Shown piece by piece: positions 44,362 to 55,690 of a stretch of 64,000 bases of DNA; positions within the stretch are counted from its first letter, which is position 1; each line of letters starts with the position of its first letter. A program made the position numbers and the translations under genes. This DNA is from Metallyticus violacea (Eukaryota > Arthropoda > Insecta > Mantodea > Metallyticidae), in assembly GCA_030762175.1 (NCBI GenBank), contig CM060831.1, positions 78,034,001-78,098,000 on the forward strand, read 5' to 3'. Under the pieces are notes generated by a model. It made no database searches. It was not told where the DNA came from and saw only the letters and a list, made by a program, of their open reading frames with translations.

Positions 44362-44645
44362 GTCGGTCCTGGTGGTGTAGTGCCTCCTACTCCTACACCC
44401 AAGATCAGGGTTCAAACCCGGCCAGGATCGATGGATTTTTTCGGGCGTAAAAATCCTAAGTATGGCTTCCTTCGGAAGGGAAGTACAGCCGTGGGTCCCA
44501 TGTCGTACATTTACGGCACGAAAAGGAACCTCAAGCCTGAAAGAAGAGGCCTCTGAGCAAAATTTGTCGGCCGTTTCACGCCCTGAATTGAATGGGACGC
44601 TGATGACCTGAGATGTTAAAGAGCGTCCGTAAATAAATAAACCAA
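44362..44645 (+). mobile_element. SINE-A with shortened A-box
   Basis: Complete body and tail (CGTCCGTAAATAAATAAACC). In the head the A-box is cut (GGTGTAGTGCCTCC, lacking GTTACCATACTTG), so pol III transcription would be impaired. Has the older GAAAGAAGAGG form. Possible imperfect flanking repeat (ATTGTAAAA/ATTGTATAAAA). Confidence 0.88.
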
Positions 44646-44649
44646 ATTA

Positions 44650-45099
44650 AAATCATTGTATAAAAATGTATCGGGCTAACTTCCGTTGGGTGTCGAGCGA
44701 TATGTAGAAGCAACGGTTTTGTTATTCCCCAAGTTCGTACACCGGGAGGGGAATAATTCACATGTGTTTGCACAAGACAGAGCATTGGTAGGGATTTGTG
44801 GCCTCTTCGGTCCCCCGATTTAAGCCTGCGATTATCTCTGCCATGTACAAGACAAGAACTTAACGGTAATATTCGTCAGGAAATTTGTCCGAATTTCTCA
44901 AAATGAACTACAGTAAGTGCTGAATAATTTCCTAAGAGAATGAAGGCGGGCAGTTTCAACACCTCATTTGATAATTTGGCACGTAATGAGCTTCTTAAAT
45001 TGGTTTGTTGGTTTGTTTTACGCTCCGTGCTAATCACGGAGACCATAGGCAAAATACTCCGGGGGGAGGGGGTGGATAACAAAACTGATCGTACGGTAT
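44650..45099 (+). mobile_element. Tc1-like element, copy C (3' half)
   Basis: Shares AGACAGAGCATTGGTAGGGA, a degraded C-terminal coding block, ATTTCTCAAAATGAACTACAG and the 3' untranslated block (TTAAATTGGTTTGTTGGTTT) with copies A and B, ending CTGATCGTACGGTA. The 5' half is missing or unrecognisable. Confidence 0.7.
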
Positions 45100-45369
45100 T
45101 TTTTATTTGGTTCATTTACGGACGCTCTTTAACATCTCAGGTCAATAACGTTTCATTCAAATCAGAGCGTGAAACGGCGGACAAATTTTGTTCAAATACC
45201 TCTTTTTTCAGGTTTGAGGTTCTTTTACACGGACCCACGGCTGTACTTCCTTTCCGAAGGAATCCATACTTAGGCTTTTTACGCCCGAAAAAATCCATCG
45301 GTCCTGGCCGGGTTAGAACCCGCGTTTAGAAGGCAAGTATGTATGGTTACCATTACATTAGGAGTGACA
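45100..45369 (-). mobile_element. SINE-A inserted at the end of Tc1-like copy C
   Basis: Tail at left (TTTATTTGGTTCATTTACGG), head at right (GGTTAGAACCCGCG, then GGTTACCATTACATTAGGAG). Flanked by ATCGTACGGTAT (45088-45099) and ATCGCACGGCAT (45370-45381), a 12-base duplication with two transitions. The duplicated sequence is the Tc1-like terminal repeat. Confidence 0.88.
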
Positions 45370-45381
45370 TCGCACGGCATG

Positions 45382-45995
45382 ATGCCAATATAGTTGCTTT
45401 ATTGACAACATCAGAGATTTAGACAAGGTTTCTTCCATGCTAGCTAGAAATGCGAGAACTTTTCTTTGAAACAAGGAATTCTGCAATAAATTTAATTTAT
45501 AATTATTAATGTAGTTATAAATATTCAAACCTTAATTATAATATAATGTTAATAGATTTCTTCTCTATAATTATGTTAACAGAAGTAAATGCTTTAGGAA
45601 AAACCATATATTTCCTCTTAGGTGTTTATAAAATTCCGAAATGCAAGTAAATGTTCTGTAGTTCATGTCAAAGAATCTTGGTTTTGATAGTGTAATAGCA
45701 ATAAGATAGTCGTAGCTCCTGCATTTCCTTCAGTTTTTCATTTTCCAGCTCATTTTACATAGCTAAGCCCACTAGAAGTGTTTAAATGTCAAGGTTAATT
45801 TTTCAGGGGAAAAAAATGTTTCGATGTTACATTATTTGTATTTGTACTATGATAGTAGGGAACATTGTCATGAAGTCCCGTCGCCTGTGTGTTTGTGTTT
45901 CTAGATGCTTTTATTATTCGGAATAGACCTTTTAACTGAAAACGATATACCCTCTTACTTTATTGTTATCAATTATAACTACAATATAGCAGACG
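45382..45995. other. Unannotated AT-rich interval
   Basis: No feature recognised. Confidence 0.5.
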
Positions 45996-45997
45996 GC

Positions 45998-46320
45998 AAT
46001 GCTTGAGACTCGTATTCGGAAGATATCGGGTTCACAACCCTTGGGGCCGGCTATCCTGACCTTAGGTTTTTTTCATGGTTCGCTAGATGAATGTTGGAAT
46101 GGATATTTACATTCCAACAATTTTCCGCTCTCCAATTTCATTCCGGTAATTCCGTTACAGGGCGAGGTGAGCTGGCGTGAATTGCCCTTTGGTGTTTGAT
46201 GTGAAGTGGCTCTTCTGAGGGGCTCGAATTCCTTGGAGGGTGTTCTATCTGAAAACATTGTTAGGAACCCCATCTACGTCCTGTGTCTTCCTCACACCAA
46301 CCGAATCCGACGAGCATTAT
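45998..46320 (+). mobile_element. Possible SINE-C copy
   Basis: Begins CTTGAGACTCGTATTCGGAA then a B-box-like GGGTTCACAACCC and GGCCGGCTATCCTGACCTTAGG, then a body of mixed composition. The head resembles the segment at 55505-55690. The A-box is weak. Confidence 0.45.
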
Positions 46321-47454
46321 AGGTATAAATAATGCACAAAGATAGCATGAATTACTGGCTAACACTTTCAGACAGGTTCTTTAATTATTCCTGTATGATT
46401 AAATGAATGCAAAATATATTCCACTCTTACACTAATTGATTTTAACACTCATTAATTTCAATTATTTCGCTAAATTTTTATGATTAAAAGTTTCACATGC
46501 AGTCGCTCTGTAATCGCCCTGAACATGCAGGTCATAGTCTCTTCTCTATTAATTCTGTGTAATTAAAATTGATGTAAGACGGCTGTGAGTTTTCGCTTGC
46601 TTGACATTTCCCCTTGTAGGTTTTTTCAGACAACCCATTCCAAATCCAGATTCAGCAATCAGTACAAAAGGGGGGGGGGTTGCAGGCTAAGGCTGAAAGG
46701 GTTACCGTTCACTACTGGTAACCAGTCTGTACGAACAGTAACACTTTTATATAAAGGTCATTTTGATTTATTCGGTTAAGCGTCAGTCAGAAATCAACAG
46801 CAAAGAATTCTTCTTGGATCTTCCAGAAATTTTCTTCCCCCTTGTTCATATTACGGAAAACAATTCATTATTTTTATAACCACCGAAGTATAGCAAGATA
46901 TACTGGATTTAATAACGCAACACTTCTGGAAGTTGCTCAAGTTTCCTTTCTTCTTTCTTTTTGTAAGTGTTTTCGTTTTTGCAGGGGGTGGGGGGGAGGG
47001 CTTGGCTGCATACCAAACCAAGACTCGAGTAACGCCTGTCTTACTGAGGTAAAGTGTAAATATATCAAATGGGCTCAAAGCATAAACTAGCTAAGTTCCA
47101 AAGAACGTACAAGATAAAATTCCAACAATTGCAATAAACGTAAGATTAGAAGTCAAGGAAATAATTTTTAAAAACTTAAGTATTGAATAAACCTTTTGTT
47201 AAATCTTTAGATGGCTCTATCGGTGATGAAGTTATTAACACAGTGGCAGTGTAAGTTGTATTTTTCATTTGACTGTATATGGAGTTGGAAATAATGAAAC
47301 GATTTAATAGTTTTTAATACACACAAGTATACATTTCATAAATAGTTGACTAATGAAAGTAAACAATGAAAATGTGTGAAAATAAAATACGGTATTTGAA
47401 AATGCATCATCATAGACTACACTGATTAGGCCTTTTCTATCAACAGGACTGATT
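46321..47454. other. Unannotated interval
   Basis: G-rich runs at 46671-46680 and 46981-47000. No genes recognised. Confidence 0.45.
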
Positions 47455-47935
47455 CAAATGTAATATTTTTATACTATATCAGTTTAATGTTTTGCACTGT
47501 TCAAGCTTAAATACTTTAGTACGTTTCAATTTAATTTTAGCTTTAATATTTTAGAACCGATTTAATTAAATACTTTTGCATTGTTCAATTTTAATATTTC
47601 TCTTTCAGTTTAATATTTTTGTATTGTTCAACTTTGATATTTTAATACTGTTTCAGTTTGATATTTTTGCACTGTTCAACATTTCTCTTTCAGTTTAACC
47701 TTTTTGTACTGTTTAACTTTAATACTTTTTGGTTTAACATTTTTACAATGTTTCATCTTTAATATTTCTCTTTCAGTTTAACATTTTTGTATTCTTCAAC
47801 GTTAATATTCTCTTTCAGTTTCATATTTTTGTACTGTTCAACTTTAATATTTTAGTACTCTTACATTTTAATATATTGTTCTGTTTAATTTGGAATATTT
47901 CAGTGTTATTCCATTGCAATACTTTTATACTGCTG
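47455..47935. repeat. AT-rich minisatellite
   Basis: A degenerate tandem array with unit close to CTCTTTCAGTTTAA then TATTTTTGTATTGTTCAACTT then TAATATTT (about 43-47 bases), itself made of two related half-units (xxTTTAATATTTTTGTACTGTT). At least eight half-units or more can be followed by eye. Strongly strand-asymmetric (T on plus). Confidence 0.85.
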
Positions 47936-48859
47936 ACGCTCCCGGACTTGCTGTTTGAACCCAGTTGATTTAATAGTCGTCTCAAACTGCGGCATTCAGT
48001 TGGTTGCGTGCCTGTCTGTATATTACCTTTTGGAAGACTAACGCATTATCTTGCAGGAAATGAAATATTTGGCGTATTAGATGAGTAAGTGTGTGGTGGC
48101 GTGATCACTGACTCATACAGTAAGGGGATACCCACTAACATGTCAATGGATTCAGAAGTTACTCATCTTATTTGTTTCTCTGTTTTACTTTGTAGTTCAA
48201 TGCCAATAACTGGTACTTAGACAAGGTCCATTACTTGGGCAGGTAAATGTAACTTCATACAATATATAAGAAACATATTTGCAAATTTAATGCATCCAAC
48301 TATTAAAATGTTATTAACGTAACCGATTCTTCGCTTATGTTCTTTTACTTTACACTTCATTAGTCTGCTTATCAAGTAATTTTCATTCCTTTTCTTTTAT
48401 CAGCTGTAATGAAAATATATCAAAATATTCTAAAACACGTTTGTTTTTTTTTTTTTTTCCCACTAAAAGATTAGTTTCTAATTTACCATTATGTTCAGTT
48501 CGCTTTCCTTCATTAGGAAAACATTTTCTTTCTTAATAATCAAAAATAAATATATGACAGCAGTTTAAATAAAGGTGCAACTTATTTCTTTAAATCATAT
48601 CCTTTTCAGTTCTTGAAGGTTTACGGGTCATTTTGGATATACTCTTTATCATTTTACCGGTTCTGTGCACATATTAACTTTAAATCTTATGTTGATTAGC
48701 TTGCCCAAGCACCGGATAGATTATGTTCAACAATTGAGGATCAGAAACACCACACAAATATCTCCTCTGGCTGAAGAAACATCCCATATTTATTTAACAA
48801 CGTCAGCCACGCAGCTTTTAAACTGACAAAAGATAATGCTAGCATTATGAAAACCACGT
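47936..48859. other. Unannotated interval
   Basis: A T run at 48445-48458. No feature recognised. Confidence 0.45.
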
Positions 48860-49638
48860 TGCTGTGGTAGTTTGGGAAATCATCAGCGAAGGACTTTCCA
48901 AATGCTTAAAAAGTTGGAAATCAGTAGGAGGTTTGTTCACCACAACATCCAAAGCTTCACCATTGATGACAGTTTATCAGATCTGTAGCTGTTGTCAAAG
49001 TGGCAGCCCATGCTCTGCAGTAGACAGTGATGACCCTGAGATGAACATATCCAGAACGTTAATGTTCAGTATACTTACACAAGATCTTAGAAACTTGGAC
49101 TGAAGGGTACTGGGTACATTTAAATGAAGCCACAAAGGACATTGCAAGCAATTGTTACATTAACAAAGGCCGTCAGCTATTTCTTTTTACTGACGAGAAA
49201 GTATACAATATTGAAGAAAACTGCAAACGTCAAAACGACAAGAGTGCATGTCTATACTTCAGGAAAGTGTGCGAGGGGGTCTACCACCTACCTACATCAG
49301 GAATAGTTTGATGGGAAGAGAGCCACGAGGGGCGTTCTAACAGTTTTCGACCTGATCAAGAAAACACAAGATTTAAAGAGAAATCTTCTTTTAATTTTTC
49401 AACACAGTCACCCTGTAAATCAACACATTCAGTCCAAACTTTTGCAACTTTTTAACACCCTTAGTAAAATAATTTGTCCAACTGTAAAAAATTAGCGGTG
49501 TCAGCCTCAACCTCGTCATTTGATGTGCATCTTTCCACCCAGCCATTTCTTCAGGTTTGGGAACAAGAAGTCGTTAGGAGTCAAATCTGACGAACATGCA
49601 ACAATGCCAAACGTGTGTGAAAGTGGATTATCGTGATG

Positions 49639-49902
49639 CTAGAATTCTTTTCTTCTTTGCAAGTGTGGACATTTGTCCTGAATAGCATTCTTCAGTTGGT
49701 CCAGTCGCTGCCAGCTTAATATTCCTCGATGATGGCTCTGTCCTTCTATGAGTACCACACCTTGAGAATCCCAGAAAACCGCAGCCATGACTTTTCCTGC
49801 AAACGAAATCGTTTTTGCTTTCTTTGATGCATTTTCATCTGTTACCACCCACTGTTTGGACTGCTCCTTCACCTCTGGCGTAGTGATTAATCCACGTTTC
49901 AT
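49639..49902 (-). pseudogene. Mariner transposase central segment
   Basis: 87 codons: PEVKEQSKQWVVTDENASKK, then FAGKVMAAVFWDSQGVVLIE, then a decayed linker (SWQRLDQLKNAI, PHLQRRK). Continues out of frame into HHDNPLSHT. Confidence 0.85.
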
Positions 49903-49953
49903 TTACAGGAATGAAAAATGGAAAAGCGTTTAAACAAGTCAAACCACTCTGGA

Positions 49954-50214
49954 TTATGTTTTTGGTCCATTGATAACAGACGCGCCACCCATCGAGCGGA
50001 AAGCTTTCTGGGTGGATTCATCTTTGAGTACGGCATTGTGACTTTTTGTCACAATATCATCAGTCGCAGCATTTTTGGGACGTCCTGAGCGCTCTTTATC
50101 TTGAATAGGTGTACGACCATGCCTAAATTCAACTGCCCACTGTTTAACAGTCGAAAACGAAGGGGAAGAATTCTTTAGTGTGGAATCTACCTTCTGTTGG
50201 GTTAAACCCTTCAA
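49954..50214 (-). pseudogene. Mariner transposase HTH segment
   Basis: 86 codons with the DNA-binding part: TLKNSSPSFSTVKQWAVEFR, then PIQDKERSGRPKNAATDDIV. Goes off frame near its end. Belongs to the mariner at 49327-50402. Confidence 0.85.
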
Positions 50215-50690
50215 AACGAAGTACTTTATTACAGCTCCTATTTTAGAAAATGTTAAAACTAGATTTGTTACATAATCGTCACAAACAGATGACTACACTT
50301 ATGCATCTGAAACTTTAAAGCGCGCCGTTAACAACTATAATATTAATTTGGCTATCTTCACGACATCTTTGAGTCAGGCCGAAAACTTTTAGAATGTCCC
50401 TAGTGACACCAAGTATTATTTCCACCAAAAGGAATTGGAGAGCAAGGCCAAAGAGTGGGAAACCACTCTACTGAACCTGTGTTGAAGAACTGCACAAAAC
50501 AATGTTCAATAATAGGCACTGAAGCTTCCAGAAAGATTCAGCTCAAGCCTACAAGGCAAGGTTTGAGAGAAATATTCCACATTTTATAGGTGCTCAAACT
50601 GACTTGAATCTACAAACTATGGTCAGTGCTTGAAGATATTTTTGCATGAAAAGTGCATGAAGTATTAAGTCTCAAGTGGTCCCCGGAGTC

Positions 50691-53031
50691 CAGCAGCGAC
50701 GAAATTCTCAATGGAGGTAACGGATGAGCGGGCCGGGTACTTCGATCATGTGTAAGGGTAAAAGATTATTAAATATTCAAGTCAACCTACATATATAATC
50801 TATCATCGTCTTTCATTATTAAGCGTTTGTTGAATTCCCTTTCCTGCGGAATGAGTGATTAACTGATAAATATGTCAGGTTTTTATTCACATCATGTGAG
50901 CTAGCTGGATGAAGACATTTACTCGTTCGTACCGCACAAATATTGCAAACCAAGTCAAATTGATTCTATAGAATTATTTCAGTATAAACAATTGTAAACC
51001 TTATCCAGAAACAAAATTTAATATTCCGTTTTTATATTATTAAAATAACTTCTACATTTTGATATACCAATTCTTATTTTACAGATTCGTACATACATTG
51101 ATGTTCCTCAAAACTATAAATATTTTCCTATAAGTTTGCAGATCTCTGACGGTAATGATTTTAATATACTTGTATTTTTGAATTTTGTTGCTCCTCCCTT
51201 TTTTAAAAGCGATTGCAGTTACGCTATTGAAGATGCACGGTGGCACGCAGGTTTTTTTCTTTTCTTGAAAATTAAGCTACAATTTAATTTTGATATTCTG
51301 TGCTTACTTTCTAGGCGAATGTGAGAGGCATTAATGAACAAAACTGAGAACATTCTGGTGCCAGTGCAATCTGCACGATATGGCCTTACACTTTGCGTGG
51401 AAAAAATTATTCGTGAATGTTTACCTTACCAGGATTTCTCTTACATCTTCTTAACAAAGTTTACCAGCATAGTACAATCCAAACGCGGTTTTTATTATTA
51501 TTTTAACCCCTTTGTATTCTTTTCAGTTATGACCAGAGTTAAGTTTAATGAAAACTAAATAAAAAAAACTAAATTATGTATTTGTATTAGGATATTAGTG
51601 AAATTACCCACCCTATCCTCCCAACTCTATTCAAACAGCAAGATCTTAGCCAATAGCGGAAGAAGTTTACCTGGTCACACTTTTTTCTTTTCCGTAGAGT
51701 ATTTGCAACCTATTTTTCGATGCAAAATCTGTGCTTTCTCATTCATTATTTTTTAAAAATAATGTTATTAAGTTATTCAAACAATCTCTTGTAGTTTACT
51801 GTGCTGTAAAATTTTTCGACGATAAATAAAACTTCAGATAGAAGTTTATTTTAAAATATTTATGATTAACTTTCACACATTTTAACAATATTTTTGTTGA
51901 TTTTAGGTTTAGAATTTACGAAAGAGGAACCTTGCGTTGAATGTTAGGACAAAGCTTCTGTAAAAGTCTTTTTGCTGTTTTAAGGTGGTTTAAAGCACAT
52001 GCAATTTTATTTTATTCAGAAGCAAGTTCGAAGATAATGCCTGCTGCTATAAGAAGAATTAACGTACCAAAGCTAACTCAAGAAATAGCTAAAAATCAGT
52101 GATAAAGGAGCTTCTAGAATTAACCAAATAGATCTCTAAACAACTTCAAATAGAAGTATAACGTCAGATATACTATATGGTGGCACAAAACTTTAACAAC
52201 TGTTGAACATTTATTTAAATTTTTACCCAAGAGGAAGATTAACTTTTTAAATATTGTAGATAAAGCAACAACACTAAAAAGATTTAGTACGTCACATGTA
52301 CCCAATTTCTTTGAAGACGTCATAACTCATAATAAAATTAAGATGACGTTGCAGTTACATGTTAGTACGTTACAGTGGTTGGGCATTCCTAAACTAAGAC
52401 CTTCATACAAAATGATGCACCATATTTGCGTCCAGCAAATCAAAGTTAGTGAAACCTTTGGCAATCAAAACACTTCCGGACAAAATAGCTTAACAATCTC
52501 CAACACTTAATTCGGCGAAGTTATCTGAAAAGTTATCTTTTCTGCAACCAAACAGTTGAAGAAATTTTGAGAATTTCTTGAACTATTTTTAAAAATGTTC
52601 TGCATTATCTTTCAGAAACTATGATTGTAGCTGACACGAAGAAATAGAGGAATTTTGCAATTGCATTTGCGAAAATGAATTAAGTGGCGTTATATGTCAT
52701 GCTATGTAACCCACCTTTCCTTCCTTGGATGACAAACCGTGATTACTCGTCATTGGTTGGAGTGTGTAAAGGCATTGGCTATTAATTGGTTGCAACACGT
52801 GGTATCATTTCATTTTTTTTTTGATTGCCTTGCAAGTTCGTTATGAGCATTAGGGATGAGTTGGTCGTAGGCTGCCTAGCGGAGAATACCTTTCGGCTTA
52901 TGACTTGGATACCAGGATTAGCCGTCATGTGCATAGTACTGCCTCGGTGTTCTCATCTCTGAAGTTCTTTTATTTTGGGGAGAGAGAAACAGAGGTCAGT
53001 TTCTGTAATTACAACCTGTGTTCTTTTTAAT
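50691..53031. other. Long unannotated AT-rich interval
   Basis: Open frames at 51136-51558 and 52120-52323 have no motif. Nothing else recognised. Confidence 0.45.
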
Positions 53032-53101
53032 AGTGTTGAACGCCAATGTTTACTGCTGAAGGGTCACAGGCGATGGACACGAGATGAAATGATAAATTGG
53101 G

Positions 53102-53148
<47 letters not shown>

Positions 53149-53320
53149 GAAGAAAACGTTCCAAGCCTAAATTTTAGGATACCTCCCCGGCATTTGCCAT
53201 TTATGAAAATTGAGGAAAACCTGGAAAAACCTGTCAGGGAGGACGGTCCTGGCGAGAATCGAACCCGAGACTTCCCATTCATTAGCCCGATCCTTAACGA
53301 TCTCAGCCACCCGTGGGCGG
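53032..53320 (-). mobile_element. SINE-B copy 4 with internal T38 expansion
   Basis: Minus-strand copy with A-box and B-box (GAATCGAACCCGAGA) at right and the 3' module (GGGTCACAGGCGATGGACACG) at left. The short A-rich linker found inside other copies (CCTAAAAAATCC) is here a pure 38-base run (53107-53144), so the homopolymer lies inside the element and not at its end. Confidence 0.88.
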
Positions 53321-53681
53321 GTTTACCACAAGTGGCTCAGAGGTGTTTGCTTTTGTCATATGTGATAAATAAGGACTTCCATTCTTTAAATTATTTTAAT
53401 TACAGAAAGTGAATTAGGCATTCTTTGCCATATGAGTAAATTTATGGAATTTCCTTTGGTATATTACAGTGAATTTGAGTACTGATCGGTAATGTTTTGG
53501 GATTGTTTTGAAGAAATTAAAATAAAAAACTCTTCTTTCTATTTGGGGTCTAAACAATGCAAAACTTCTAAGCGTTTTCCTTCCATTTGAGAATTGTGCT
53601 TGGGAAAGAAAATAAGGATCTCTGTTTCATTGTGGCTAAAACTGTGAAAAATTCCTTTGGCATACTTTTAAATTAAAGTAT
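53321..53681. other. Unannotated interval
   Basis: No feature recognised. Confidence 0.5.
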
Positions 53682-53732
<51 letters not shown>

Positions 53733-53752
53733 TTGTTGTTGTTGTTGTTGTT
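53682..53752. repeat. Compound (AAT)n(GTT)n microsatellite
   Basis: About 17 AAT units followed by about 7 GTT units. Confidence 0.95.
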
Positions 53753-54563
53753 GCTATGCTGTACCACAATTTGTTGTAATTGTATTTTATCGAGTTGTGG
53801 GCTAAATTTCATGTGCAATTCAAATTTGTTTTGTTCTGGGTAAATATAAAGTCAAAAATATACTTTATCTCTGTTTAAATGTTTTAAATTTACATGCTAT
53901 AAAGGGATATATTGCTTATTCAACATTGCAATGTGCACTTTCTCGTTCTTATTCTTGAACGTGTGCTGGGCTTATTACATTGGTACGTTTCTATGCATTG
54001 GTTCTGCGTGACACAAGTTGGAGAGTGCCAAAAATAAGAACACAATTATAAGCATTAAATTGCATTTAAAATAGCCCAATATTTGATGATACGCATAAAT
54101 TATTTATGGTGTACTAATACCTCGGCTTGTCTGACCGATATATGAGTTCTGAAACAGAAGGTTGCTTTTTTCCATTTTATAGTCAGCAGCATTGATGTGG
54201 ATCACAAACGCTAAAACCAGGGGATCAAATCCGGTTCATCTTGAAGGAAGGTTAATAGTCTCTGAGCACTTGATCACGTTGCTAAATAATAAAGTTACTG
54301 GACTTTTTTCCTAGAACTGAGATTACATCATTCAGCTACTTATTTGTATTGAGTTGACACGATATGCGGGATGAATGAGGTTCGCTCAGGAAAACAACGT
54401 TGTCACATTTCTGTAATCTCTTTCAGTACCTGTTTAGCATTAATAGGTCCGGTATGACAGAGTAAATGATTGATTCTTTATTGATAAATGTGAGAAACAG
54501 AAAATATACATTTCTGTTCAATCTTTGATGTACGAAAGTAACACTGGCAACGTAAGATAACTT
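53753..54563. other. Unannotated interval
   Basis: No feature recognised. Confidence 0.5.
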
Positions 54564-54748
54564 GTTCATTTACGGACCTCTCTAACATCTCATGTGTTCA
54601 GCGTTCCATTCAATTCAGTGCGTGAAACGGCCGACAAATTTTGTTCAGCGGCCTCTTCAGGCTTGAGGTTCTTTGTCGTGCCGTAAATCTACGACACGGG
54701 ACCCACGGCTTTACTTCCCTTCCGAAGGAAACCATACTTAGAATTTTC
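54564..54748 (-). mobile_element. SINE-A, headless
   Basis: Tail (TTCATTTACGGACCTCTCTAAC) and body to CATACTTAGAATTTTC. Head missing. It directly follows, on the minus strand, the candidate exon at 54804-54991. Confidence 0.85.
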
Positions 54749-54803
54749 TCCCTACAGACTGCAGTTCCTTTCATGTGCATTAATGTTGAAGATGATAATA
54801 ATG

Positions 54804-54991
54804 TTAGCATATAGACACTCGAGCCGGCCACAAGTGAAGTGAAAACCCACTCTGGGATCCATAACCTGCTTGTAGCTCAAGTGAATAGCTTTCCTTCAAT
54901 GTGAGATGTGTTCTTGTTACTAGTTGCTTTCCTTCTTTTGGGTGCATTAGTATACGCCACTCACGCAAAGGTCTGATGTTGAGATGAGCGG
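54804..54991 (-). CDS. Candidate host-gene exon, function unknown
   Basis: On the minus strand an acceptor-like TATTATTTTACAG ends at 54992, and the frame then stays open for 62 codons: HLNIRPLREWRILMHPKEGK, then QLVTRTHLTLKESYSLELQA, then GYGSQSGFSLHLWP, then stop. Composition is balanced and unlike the surrounding AT-rich frames. It matches no transposon family I recognise and shares no sequence with other repeats in the window. It would be a last exon (ending in TAA), or it could use an internal AG|GTTATG donor about 56 bases earlier. No neighbouring exon in a matching phase was found. Might be real, a relic, or chance. Confidence 0.35.
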
Positions 54992-55504
54992 CTGTAAAAT
55001 AATACATATTTATTATAAGGTAATAAGCACAGCATTATTCATAAAAAGTGGCAAAGTTAAAATACACACAATATTAACTGTTTCCTCAATTTGTGACGCA
55101 TCACTCTTAAGTCTCCTCTTCTACCAATCCATACCGCGAACTCTCATCTTCCTCCTCCTTGCTCGAAAGCTAGATATATGTCTTTAGGTGTATAGGATTA
55201 CTCTCTCAGCCCTGAGCGTGTGAGGTCTGACTTCGGGACTCCCTGTACCTACTAAGTTTGTCTGATATTCTAAACTGGCTTCAAAATTTTGTAATTCAAA
55301 TTTAACACTGTATCTTTCGACTTCATTTTCACTCGTGAACTTTAAGCAAAAGCAAATTTCAGATGTAGAACATACCAACTATCTTAATTATAAGAAGGTA
55401 ATTAATACAATATCACAGTCTTCTATCAATTTTGTCATCCCCTCTAGAGTCAGAGCATTGCATTTTTATGCCTAAGGTCGGAAGGAAAGAAATATGTTTA
55501 ACAA
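54992..55504. other. Unannotated interval
   Basis: Contains a minus-strand 64-codon frame at 55184-55378 with a GC-richer end (GSPEVRPHTLRAER), upstream of the candidate exon. The phase does not join to it. Not recognised. Confidence 0.35.
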
Positions 55505-55690
55505 GTTTTAATTTGGCCATGCCTGGTTCTGCACTTTCCAGGGTCCCGGGTTTGATTTCCTGGTGTCAGGGGGATTTTTCTCGATGGAATGGTTCCTCGC
55601 GATATCCGTCGCCTGAGTAATTTGTAGGTTTAGATTAAATGTTCAGATCCATTGCCACGTACCACCCTCTCATTTTCCTGATTGCTGCAA
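55505..55690 (+). mobile_element. Possible SINE-C copy
   Basis: GGCCATGCCTGGTTCTGCAC, then a B-box-like GGGTTTGATTTCC, then GGGGGATTTTTCTCGATGG and a CGTCGCCTGAGT block. Looks like a tRNA-derived head plus body, related to 45998-46320. Not firmly bounded. Confidence 0.5.

Larger units (their letters stand above)
49327..50402 (-). mobile_element. Mariner nested in the Tc3-like transposon
   Basis: Ends GAGGGGCGTTCTAACAGTTT (left) and reversed AGGGACATTCTAAAAGTTTT (right) are inverted repeats. Minus strand: QQKVDSTLKNSSPSFSTVKQ, WAVEFRHGRTPIQDKERSGR (HTH), VNETWINHY (first block; the catalytic Asp is Asn), TTPEVKEQSKQWV, AGKVMAAVFWDSQGVVLIE, HHDNPLSHT (second Asp), SDLTPNDFLFPNLKKWL (third Asp). 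The second-to-third spacing is only about 19 residues instead of 34, from an in-frame deletion of roughly 45 bp. C-terminal CVDLQGDCVEK near 49420 ends it. Confidence 0.9.
48860..50690 (+). mobile_element. Tc3-like transposon, split by a mariner
   Basis: The left part (48860-49325) reads in plus-strand pieces: FQMLKKLEISRR (HTH), DDPEMNISRTLM, RNLD, HKGHCKQLLH, then QLFLFTDEKVYNIEENCKRQ with NDKS (first catalytic Asp, the FTDEKxFxxExxxNxQND block of Tc1/Tc3-type enzymes), then SGIV.WEESH. After the mariner the right part (50403-50690) continues: KRNWRARPKSGK, VEELHKTMF, DSAQAYKARFERNIPHF (QDSAPxHKA second block), IGAQTDLNLQTM (third block, disrupted). Stops and indels throughout. Ends not defined. 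Confidence 0.65.

Noticed and set aside
52975..53412. 145-codon open frame
   Set aside because: It crosses the T38 run and SINE-B, and has no protein motif.
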